64,000 bases of DNA from a virus. Shown one piece after another: positions 58,458 through 64,000 of the stretch. The stretch spans positions 83,623-147,622 of IMG/VR virus record IMGVR_UViG_3300028920_000035, one strand, 5' to 3'. The notes below the pieces were generated by a model. That model searched no databases. It was given only the letters and a program-made list of their open reading frames with translations, and was not told the DNA's origin. A program made the translations under genes and the position numbers. Position 1 is the stretch's first letter, and every line of letters starts with the position of its first letter.

Positions 58458-59144
58458 TCAAGCGTTGGCGGTTCGAGCCTTCCAGTCGGCTTCGAAGTCG
58501 GCCTCAGCTCGAACCTCGTCCAGCATCTGCTGGGTAGTGAGAGCCACGAGGCCTTTGAGGTAGTCGATCTGCCAGGATTTGAGCAGATGTTTCGGGGACT
58601 GGCTGTTCTCGCGTGGGTAGGCAATGAAGCCCAGGAGTCTGGAGTGGTTGAAGGGGGTCCACTCGATACGGGTAGCATTGATGCCAGTAGGGTTGGGAGC
58701 CTCGTTGGCGCCGATGTTCTGGTAGTGGCTCCCGTCCACCGACATCACACGGTCCACATGCCCCCACCAGGCGGTTTCGGGGCGTCCGGGGATGCTCCGG
58801 TCATAGATGGCGAGATCGCCTTTTTCGGGCAGCCAGACACCTGCCAGGACCTCGCTCTTTTCGTGCCACGTGGCCGACGCAATCGAATCGCACATCAGCT
58901 CTTTGGCCCCGGCTCGGTACTGGTGGGGAAGGTTAGGGGGGCTATCCACGCCCATCTCCAGGAGTGTTTGCGCGGCACACCAGCTGGCGAAGGCCGCACA
59001 ATGATTACCCTTCTTGATTCCGAGGATCTTCCCACCCCGCACACAGTTTTGGAAGTACACGGCCACGTCCACGGCCGTGGGTGGGTTGACTCGGGCCATT
59101 TCTCGCTCAGCCACTTTCACGCACATCTCGCCAAACGTCATCAT
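58458..59144 (-). CDS. CHAP-like cell-wall amidase/endopeptidase
   Basis: ATG 59144 follows GGAAAGGATCGGAG; 228 residues. NHCAAFASWCA (Cys49 candidate nucleophile) and GDLAIYDR...WWGHVDRV (His) follow the Cys-His order of CHAP/NlpC-type hydrolases. Such enzymes cleave peptide bonds or amides in peptidoglycan. It may be a virion-associated or lysis enzyme; a nearby cluster of TM/coiled-coil genes on the other strand supports a lysis role. Confidence 0.75.
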   Translation of the reverse strand: MMTFGEMCVKVAEREMARVNPPTAVDVAVYFQNCVRGGKILGIKKGNHCAAFASWCAAQTLLEMGVDSPPNLPHQYRAGAKELMCDSIASATWHEKSEVLAGVWLPEKGDLAIYDRSIPGRPETAWWGHVDRVMSVDGSHYQNIGANEAPNPTGINATRIEWTPFNHSRLLGFIAYPRENSQSPKHLLKSWQIDYLKGLVALTTQQMLDEVRAEADFEADWKARTANA

Positions 59145-59200
59145 CTCCGATCCTTTCCGCTGGGTCCCTGAAGCTACTCTACTCCTCCGAACCCAGACAC

Positions 59201-59551
59201 TCAAACGCCGTCGTGACCATCGTCGAGAAGTTGAAAGGCATTGGGCCGGTCCAGGATACGACTCAGGGCCCGCCCGAGCGCTACAGGCAAAGTCACACAC
59301 TCGCGGCACCCTGTACCCTTGCAAGCGGGGTCTTCCCAGTTGCAACCGTAGGGGTCCTCCCCTTCCCCGTGGTAATGCCACCCCAACCTGAGCAGCCAGT
59401 GACCGGGGTGTTGGGGATCCGTGCGCGGGTCCCCAACACCGCCTCGTAACTGGGTCTGAAGGGTCTGAAGGGTCTGAAGGGCTTCTTGCAATCTGGTGGT
59501 CACAATATCGAGCCTTGCATCGAGGTTAGCACTTCGCTCACCATACCCCAA
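59201..59551 (-). CDS. Coiled-coil protein with Cys-rich C-terminus
   Basis: Start set at TTG 59551, as no ATG/GTG is in frame close by; 116 residues. N-terminal coiled coil with a LQTLQTLQT repeat from tandem GGTCTGAAG units, then GWHYHGEGEDPYGCNWEDPA and CKGTGCREC, giving four Cys in a likely zinc site. Function unknown. Divergent from the 59595 gene. Confidence 0.5.
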   Translation of the reverse strand: MGYGERSANLDARLDIVTTRLQEALQTLQTLQTQLRGGVGDPRTDPQHPGHWLLRLGWHYHGEGEDPYGCNWEDPACKGTGCRECVTLPVALGRALSRILDRPNAFQLLDDGHDGV

Positions 59552-59594
59552 TCGAGGATCTTTCGATGAGCCTACCCTCCGGTAGAGGAGAATC

Positions 59595-59759
59595 GTGCAG
59601 CTAGACCTTAGCCAACTGGGATCAAAAGAACTGAAGGACCTCTCACTGAAGGTAAAAACCGAGCGGGAACGACGGGGCAGGAAGAACCCCTTGAACCACC
59701 CCCCGCCCCAGTGGTCCATCCCCAAGAAAGCGGTCATAGGTGATCGACAGCAGCCATGA
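59595..59759 (+). CDS. Small basic protein, 54 aa
   Basis: GTG 59595 follows GAGGAGAAT; the peptide begins MQLDLSQLGSKELKDLSLK and is basic (TERERRGRKNPLN). Its TGA overlaps the ATG of the TM gene at 59756 (ATGA). An amphipathic N-terminal helix suggests a membrane-peripheral or regulatory peptide. Confidence 0.55.
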   Translation: MQLDLSQLGSKELKDLSLKVKTERERRGRKNPLNHPPPQWSIPKKAVIGDRQQP

Positions 59760-60187
59760 TACTCGCCGCCAAGGCCGAAAGCGTTACTGACGCCTTCTCC
59801 TACCTCATTGGGCAGGGGGTCTTGGGTGTCATCTGTGTTTTGCTGATCATCGGCCTGGTCTATCTCTACAAGGACTGGAAAACGGCCCACGAGAAGCTGG
59901 CCAAGGCCGAGACTCAGGCCAAAGCTGACCGTGCAGAGGACCAGCGGCGGATGGCAGAGATCCTGAGCAACATCACGTTGTCATCGAGCGAGCTGGCACG
60001 TGAATCAACTCGTAGCAACGACTCGGTGAAGGCGGCACTGGACACACAGTCGTCGGCATTCGACCGTCAGGAGAGAGCGTTCGTTGAGCAAGCACGTACC
60101 CTTGACGGGATGAAGCGTTCGCTCGACGATCTGGAACGCGAGCAGGTACACCTGACGGCCATCGTCAAAGCGAACGGCAAGAACTGA
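59756..60187 (+). CDS. TM plus coiled-coil protein, 143 aa
   Basis: TM helix at about residues 20-41 (VLGVICVLLIIGLVYLY), then a long coiled coil (EKLAKAETQAKADRAEDQRR, through residue 135). N-out/C-in or the reverse cannot be told. The layout matches an i-spanin-like or lysis-inhibition protein. ATGA overlap with the previous gene, TGATG with the next. Confidence 0.65.
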   Translation: MILAAKAESVTDAFSYLIGQGVLGVICVLLIIGLVYLYKDWKTAHEKLAKAETQAKADRAEDQRRMAEILSNITLSSSELARESTRSNDSVKAALDTQSSAFDRQERAFVEQARTLDGMKRSLDDLEREQVHLTAIVKANGKN

Positions 60188-60420
60188 TGCTGAGGGATTT
60201 ACTGAGGTGGATCATGGCAGTTTGGAACCGCATGTTCGGGAGGTCCATACCCATCGTTGAAGCGCCCTCCAAGACCGAGATGGACCATGCCAAACTCGCG
60301 TTCGAGCGCGAGATGAAGGCCGCTCTCGGGGCTGATCAAGAGCTAAAAGCGGCGGCCGACCGCTTGCGGGAGAATCGGGAACGGAGGCAGGAAGCCCTCC
60401 GCAAGTTGGAGGAGACATGA
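60187..60420 (+). CDS. Small helical protein with hydrophobic N-terminus
   Basis: ATG 60187 overlaps the previous stop; 77 residues. The start MLRDLLRWIMAVWNRMFG is an amphipathic or TM-like helix, followed by charged helices (ELKAAADRLRENRERRQEAL). Part of a three-gene TM/coiled-coil cluster. Confidence 0.6.
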   Translation: MLRDLLRWIMAVWNRMFGRSIPIVEAPSKTEMDHAKLAFEREMKAALGADQELKAAADRLRENRERRQEALRKLEET

Positions 60421-61058
60421 GCAAGTTCAAGGAGCCCCAGTTGTCCACGAAGGAGATCGCAGCGGCCCGCGCTGAAGTCAAAGCTGCGGTGGGAGGCTTG
60501 AATAAGCCCCCCAAGCCGGAGCCTCAGGACCCCGTAAATTCCGCCGAGGCAATGAGGGAGGGAGCTGAAGCCTTTCTCCAGTCGCTCGACAGCATCGACA
60601 TGACACTCTTAGTGTTGATCAGCCGATTCCGCCGGTCGAGCCACATCCAGCTCGTGGTTGGCTCCCTGATGGCGGTCTCACTCCTCACGCTCGTCTATGT
60701 CACCTTTGTGCTGGTCGACATGGCACATGGGGTCAACACTCTAGTCAAGGATCAGAAGCAGGCCACGACCAAACTCGCTGAAACACGGACCAAGGTCGAG
60801 GAAACGCTATCCAAACTCGCCACCACCCAGAAAGAAGTCAAAGAAACCAAGGAGAGGGTCGAGCAGGTAGCTGAAGCGACTCCCAAGGTCGAAATCGACG
60901 AGGAAACGGGTAAGGCCAGCGTCGTTGTTCCCTTCAGCAAGAGCACTTCTGACCAGGGCCCGCCGCCGGTCCCCGCGCCAGCATCTGCACCCGCTCCGGC
61001 ACCACCGCCGCGTGGGGTTCGGGTCCCGTTGGGTATTGACGCGGCCGAAGCGCTCTGA
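60417..61058 (+). CDS. TM plus coiled-coil protein, 213 aa
   Basis: ATGA overlap with the previous gene. TM at about residues 80-103 (LVVGSLMAVSLLTLVYVTFV), then a long coiled coil (KVEETLSKLATTQKEVKETK, to about 145) and a Pro/Ala-rich tail. Likely extends into the periplasm or cytoplasm as a tether. Third in the TM/coiled-coil cluster; a role in lysis timing is inferred. Confidence 0.65.
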   Translation: MSKFKEPQLSTKEIAAARAEVKAAVGGLNKPPKPEPQDPVNSAEAMREGAEAFLQSLDSIDMTLLVLISRFRRSSHIQLVVGSLMAVSLLTLVYVTFVLVDMAHGVNTLVKDQKQATTKLAETRTKVEETLSKLATTQKEVKETKERVEQVAEATPKVEIDEETGKASVVVPFSKSTSDQGPPPVPAPASAPAPAPPPRGVRVPLGIDAAEAL

Positions 61059-61069
61059 AACCTGCGTGC

Positions 61070-61207
61070 TCACACGGCGTAGTCTTCCAAGGATGGGGTC
61101 CAGCGATTCGCGAGACCTCGATTGGCGTCCACCATGAACAGGTGCCCCGTTGCTGCCTCATACCAGAACTCCACATCGCTTGGGGCGCCCAACTTCACGA
61201 CGACCAC
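61070..61207 (-). CDS. Small unknown protein, uncertain start
   Basis: A clearly structured reading (LYSGQYVVVVKLGAPSDVEF, FMVDANRGLANRWTPSLEDY) ends at TGA 61072-61070. The only in-frame conventional start is GTG 61207 (45 residues), but coding continues upstream to 61246, where the codon is ATC after GGACGGGGGTGGGA. A non-AUG start (ATC 61246 or CTG) is possible. It is downstream of the 61265 gene in the same strand. Confidence 0.45.
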   Translation of the reverse strand: MVVVKLGAPSDVEFWYEAATGHLFMVDANRGLANRWTPSLEDYAV

Positions 61208-61264
61208 ATACTGGCCAGAGTAGAGACTCAGTTCGAGGTCAGTGATTCAGTCCCACCCCCGTCC

Positions 61265-61942
61265 TCAGGGGGTCGTCCTCAGCAGCTTGTCGAGGCGTTT
61301 GATCTCCTGCCGGATCGGCTCGACGTGCTTCAAAAGCTCGGGCTGGACCGAGCGGTTCAGAGCATCCCTCCAGTCAGGGTCCTTGTACGGCTTGCGCTTT
61401 TTCATGGCCGCCAGAGCTTTCTGCATGAGAGAGAAGTCGTCGACATCGTGAAGGTCCACGACCTTTTTGACGCCCCAGTGGTCCACCAGGCACCAGTCGA
61501 GCTGCTTACCCCGAAGGTGCCCCCACTCGCCGTTCTCGTCGCAGCGGTCGATGCGGTCAGAAAGGCGCGTGAGTACGGGCCACTCACCGTCGCTGTCGTA
61601 GGAGATGAACGACTTGGGCCTGACGAACCACAGCAACGTCGGCTTGGGCTCGGTGTACCGCTCATAGGTCAGCATCCGCTTGCGCTCGCCGATGCGCAAG
61701 GCGATCCACTTGCACGCGGTAAAGGCATAGAACCGTTCGGCCCCGCTGGCGTTGCCGTCGAATCCGACCTGGAGCTTCTGGTGCGCGTAGGTGGGGCCTG
61801 TCTTCGGGTTGCTGATGTAGCCGCTGCCGACCGTGCCCTTGGGGTACAGCTTGCCCACGGGGCGCCAGTGCTTCCTGAGCACCTTCATCAGGTGGCGGCG
61901 GTCTTGAGCAGACTTGCAAACGGTGGAGACTGAATACCCCAT
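61265..61942 (-). CDS. Unknown protein, 225 aa
   Basis: ATG 61942 with GGAGTAGAG upstream. Mixed alpha/beta with Tyr/Trp-rich parts (KWIALRIGERKRMLTYERYT, LVDHWGVKKVVDLHDVDDF) and a helical C-terminus. No catalytic signature. Preceded by a small Cys-rich gene in the same direction. Confidence 0.6.
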   Translation of the reverse strand: MGYSVSTVCKSAQDRRHLMKVLRKHWRPVGKLYPKGTVGSGYISNPKTGPTYAHQKLQVGFDGNASGAERFYAFTACKWIALRIGERKRMLTYERYTEPKPTLLWFVRPKSFISYDSDGEWPVLTRLSDRIDRCDENGEWGHLRGKQLDWCLVDHWGVKKVVDLHDVDDFSLMQKALAAMKKRKPYKDPDWRDALNRSVQPELLKHVEPIRQEIKRLDKLLRTTP

Positions 61943-61946
61943 GGCT

Positions 61947-62267
61947 CTACTCCAGCTCGTCTTCTTCGACTATCAGCTCGAAGGACGTTCGTGGTTGAGT
62001 TTCGCTCCGGCGTAGGAGCACGTTGACCAGAGCCTGCCGCGCCTGCTGGGGGGTGCAGTCACGGTCGGGAGACCACCGCTCAACGAGGATGAAGGTGGCC
62101 CCCCTCAGGTCTCCCCGGGCCACCCTGTCAAAGTTGCAGCGGGCGTACCCATGCTTCGAGCATAAGCCGTTCAAGCAGTTCCTACAGCCCTCTACGGGTG
62201 TACCTCCTTCAAAGCTATCGGGCGGGATGAGGCCCGTTGCCAGATGGGCAGAGAACTCCCTAGACAT
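61947..62267 (-). CDS. Zinc-ribbon-like protein, 106 aa
   Basis: ATG 62267 (MSREFSAHLATGLIPPDSFE) overlaps the end of the upstream gene. GCRNCLNGLCSKHGYARC has four Cys within 16 residues, a likely zinc site. The C-terminal half is helix/strand (QQARQALVNVLLRRS). Unknown role. Confidence 0.6.
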   Translation of the reverse strand: MSREFSAHLATGLIPPDSFEGGTPVEGCRNCLNGLCSKHGYARCNFDRVARGDLRGATFILVERWSPDRDCTPQQARQALVNVLLRRSETQPRTSFELIVEEDELE

Positions 62268-62799
62268 CCTCGAACCCCGCGAAGAGGTCCTTGTCGGGGT
62301 CTGGGGCGTAGTCGTCGCCTTCGTCAAGACGGTTCCAGTACGTACGGAGGGGGTGGGCATTTTCTTCAGCTACGATCAGAGGGGGCATGACTAGGGTGCC
62401 TTCGCCAAGGACCAGGGCCGAAGCAAAATCATGGCGAATCGTTCGCAATTCCAGGCCACAGCCTTGGAGATTGGCAGTTTGCTCGGTCGCCAGCCAGGGC
62501 TTGTTGGCATTGGCTGATGGCACCTTGGAAATGAGCACTCGACGGGCGTGGGATCCATGGAGCGTGACGCGGGCCCCACGCTGAGCCCAGGGAGGCCACT
62601 GTCCGATCTTCTGAATCTCCCACCAGTTGACACACTCCTGCTGGAACGTGTGAAGGGGGACCGAATCGGTCTTGGTCTTTCCTGCATACCAGATGACCGC
62701 CTCGCCAGGGGTCAAGCTTATCAGCTCGAAACGCGAGAGTTTCTGATTTTCGCACTCAAAGCGGCCGAGATCGCCCTTGCGCCACTTGCCCTTCCTCAT
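62260..62799 (-). CDS. Unknown protein, 179 aa
   Basis: ATG 62799 follows GGGGGAGGC. Beta-rich N-terminal half (VIWYAGKTKTDSVPLHTF) with Trp-rich patches and a Leu/Val-rich C-terminal half (LVLGEGTLVMPPLIVAEE). Acidic tail. Gene order with the 62796 gene suggests one transcript from the motif at 63129. No family recognised. Confidence 0.55.
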   Translation of the reverse strand: MRKGKWRKGDLGRFECENQKLSRFELISLTPGEAVIWYAGKTKTDSVPLHTFQQECVNWWEIQKIGQWPPWAQRGARVTLHGSHARRVLISKVPSANANKPWLATEQTANLQGCGLELRTIRHDFASALVLGEGTLVMPPLIVAEENAHPLRTYWNRLDEGDDYAPDPDKDLFAGFEDV

Positions 62800-63116
62800 G
62801 CCTCCCCCATGACCTGTCTGTTGCCGAAGATACTGTCCCAGCCCGTGCGGTAGGCATCGGACGTGATCTTAGCTGGGCCAGAACCCGATCGGCTGGAGTC
62901 CTCGTCGACGGTATACCGTCCATCGGAACGCTTTCGACACATGATCTCCCCCGGTTGAAGCGGACCGTCCACCGGTCGAATACCGCCGATCCCAGCCTCA
63001 ACTACATGGTCGGCCCGGTGCCTGCGATACAAGTGAAGTTTCCAGTTGCCATCGTTTCCCACGGAAGGACCCAGTTCCAGAAAGTCCCCTTCGTTGCACT
63101 TTTTCTGGTTTGCCAT
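62796..63116 (-). CDS. Unknown protein, 106 aa
   Basis: ATG 63116 starts MANQKKCNEGDFLELGPSVG. Short beta-rich domain (WKLHLYRRHRADHVVEAG) and a Ser/Arg-rich end. A GGTGTA-type motif lies 12 nt upstream on the same strand. Function unknown. Confidence 0.55.
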   Translation of the reverse strand: MANQKKCNEGDFLELGPSVGNDGNWKLHLYRRHRADHVVEAGIGGIRPVDGPLQPGEIMCRKRSDGRYTVDEDSSRSGSGPAKITSDAYRTGWDSIFGNRQVMGEA

Positions 63117-63128
63117 GATCGTCGCACT

Positions 63129-63140
63129 ACTCTACACCGC
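63129..63140 (-). promoter_or_regulatory. GGTGTA-type promoter motif for the 63116 gene
   Basis: GCGGTGTAGAGT on the minus strand; hexamer TAGAGT ends 12 nt before ATG 63116. Divergent from the plus-strand ATG at 63147. Confidence 0.45.
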
Positions 63141-63146
63141 GAAGGT

Positions 63147-63362
63147 ATGGACCACGACAACTACGTTCGCGTCGGAACCAATCCCCAGACGATGGAGCTT
63201 GTCTTCTTCAACAGCTGCGACATCCGCAGCGTTTCCCAACGAGTTCAGGATGCCTGCACGAAGGTCGGCAGCTTGGGTGCCACCCCTCACATCGCCATGT
63301 GGAAGCAGGTAGCGGGTCTGAACTACAGTATCATCGGCGAGACCAAGAATCAGCGGTGGTGA
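63147..63362 (+). CDS. Small unknown protein, 71 aa
   Basis: ATG 63147 with GCGAAGGT upstream. MDHDNYVRVGTNPQTMELVF, then a helix (VSQRVQDACTKVGSLG) and a beta part. Divergent from 63116, with only 30 nt between the two start codons. No family recognised. Confidence 0.5.
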   Translation: MDHDNYVRVGTNPQTMELVFFNSCDIRSVSQRVQDACTKVGSLGATPHIAMWKQVAGLNYSIIGETKNQRW

Positions 63363-63374
63363 TTGGTGTAAACT
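63363..63374 (+). promoter_or_regulatory. GGTGTA-type promoter motif for the 63382 gene
   Basis: TTGGTGTAAACT; the hexamer TAAACT ends 7 nt before ATG 63382. No Shine-Dalgarno in the spacer GGTCATC. Confidence 0.55.
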
Positions 63375-63381
63375 GGTCATC

Positions 63382-63747
63382 ATGGAGTCCACCATCCCCT
63401 TCCTACATCCACTGACCGCGATCTTGGCGTTGGTGGGCGTGGCTTTGGGGTACCTGGCGGGAGTTTTTCTTGGTGTTCGCTACGAACGGCAGCGGCTCGA
63501 CCCTACGCTTCCTACGGACGAGTTCGAGCGTCGCATGACCAGGCAGAAGACCATTCAGCTGCTGCTCGCTCACGGCCAGCTGTACATCAACCACGAGGCG
63601 GTCCACACTCTGGAGGGACTGGACGAGCTGGAGCAAGGAGAGATCTTCCGCTTTCTCCAAGATTCTTCCAACGAGCCCGACCCCAACCTCCAAGCATGGG
63701 CAAAGACCCTTCATCGTAAATTCAGCAACCAACGGATGCTTCATTGA
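63382..63747 (+). CDS. Single-TM protein, 121 aa
   Basis: ATG 63382, set by the promoter spacing. TM helix at about residues 11-31 (LTAILALVGVALGYLAGVFL), then a cytoplasmic or periplasmic helical domain (RQKTIQLLLAHGQLYINHEA). No family recognised. Followed in TGATG overlap by the NADAR-like gene. Confidence 0.6.
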   Translation: MESTIPFLHPLTAILALVGVALGYLAGVFLGVRYERQRLDPTLPTDEFERRMTRQKTIQLLLAHGQLYINHEAVHTLEGLDELEQGEIFRFLQDSSNEPDPNLQAWAKTLHRKFSNQRMLH

Positions 63748-63947
63748 TGGCCCCGAAGATTCCCGGGATTCAGGCCGAACTGCTGTCCACGAAGAACGCC
63801 ATCCTCATCGAGGATGCAGTGGCAGACCCCTACTGGGGGCAGGGGCCCAGCAAAGTAGGTGAGAACAAACTGGGTCGGCAGCTGATGTGCATCAGGGCGG
63901 CTCTTCAAACGGGTCGAGGTCGTCCCGTAGACGATCCCATGCCGTAA
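63747..63947 (+). CDS. NADAR-like C-terminal fragment, 66 aa
   Basis: ATG 63747 overlaps the previous stop. IQAELLSTKNAILIEDAVAD and PYWGQGPSKVGENKLGRQLM resemble the C-terminal third of NADAR (YbiA-type) domains, where the D-YWG-G...G-N-LG..LM block is conserved. The N-terminal two-thirds is absent, so it is either a truncated remnant or a minimal version. NADAR proteins act on ADP-ribose-related substrates; function of this fragment is doubtful. Confidence 0.55.
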   Translation: MAPKIPGIQAELLSTKNAILIEDAVADPYWGQGPSKVGENKLGRQLMCIRAALQTGRGRPVDDPMP

Positions 63948-64000
63948 GGGTGATGGTCAGCGGGGGTGAGTGCTCTGAAGTCTGTGAACGTATACGATGT

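Noticed and set aside
61142-61933. Long plus-strand open frame of 263 codons
   Set aside because: It lies opposite the well-formed 61265-61942 gene and has a composition typical of an antisense shadow in G+C-rich DNA.

Overview
The window is a gene-dense stretch (about 60 % G+C by eye) of a large tailed-phage genome. It could also be a phage-derived integrated element, but there is no integrase, lysogeny repressor, tRNA or rRNA gene in it. Genes are short, packed, and often joined by ATGA/GTGA/TGATG overlaps. The host was not determined. A phage-encoded GT51 peptidoglycan glycosyltransferase, endolysin-like proteins, and a duplicated 'FVR..P' domain that I associate with myxobacterial proteins suggest a Gram-negative, perhaps deltaproteobacterial/myxobacterial, host. 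That is inference.

Layout. 1-5.3 kb: end of a virion or tail-fibre-like gene, a 3-TM holin-like protein, a 1-TM protein and a barrel-like protein. 5.2-22 kb: replication block with a SNF2-type helicase (intein), a zinc/ATPase-remnant protein that may be a helicase loader, a DnaB-type helicase (intein), a CHC2 primase zinc domain, a family A DNA polymerase with two inteins in catalytic motifs, then a DUF2997 - DUF1257 (Ycf35-like) - Ycf46-like AAA ATPase module. 22-29 kb: small unknown genes, DUF5662, a minus-strand GT51 glycosyltransferase and a full ClpX. 29-37 kb: sce7726 nuclease-like protein, DUF1848 protein, a histone-H1-like basic protein, a YkgJ-like Cys-rich protein and a DEDDh exonuclease. 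37-42.6 kb: a topoisomerase IB fused to two HExxH metalloprotease-like domains, an HNH nuclease and a large unknown. 42.6-47 kb: minus-strand operon with two DNA methyltransferases, RNase HII, several micro-genes and a DUF932/YkgJ chimera. 47-50.2 kb: a decayed paralogue, a large hairpin and unknown genes. 50.2-61 kb: endolysin-like and CHAP-like hydrolases, several TM/coiled-coil proteins, an intein-bearing unknown, a second metalloprotease multidomain protein and a 2H phosphoesterase. 61-64 kb: small unknowns and a NADAR-like C-terminal fragment.

Two signals run through the whole window. First, a DNA motif GGTGTANNNT occurs upstream of about 16 genes. At ten of them the hexamer ends only 5-8 nt before the start codon, which fits a phage promoter class giving leaderless or nearly leaderless mRNAs. 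Second, a peptide motif RVAARY recurs at the N-terminus, at domain boundaries or near the C-terminus of otherwise unrelated proteins, three of them topoisomerase/protease/phosphoesterase-type enzymes. It looks like a shared targeting, packaging or processing tag. Functional calls rest on motif reading only; no database search was possible.
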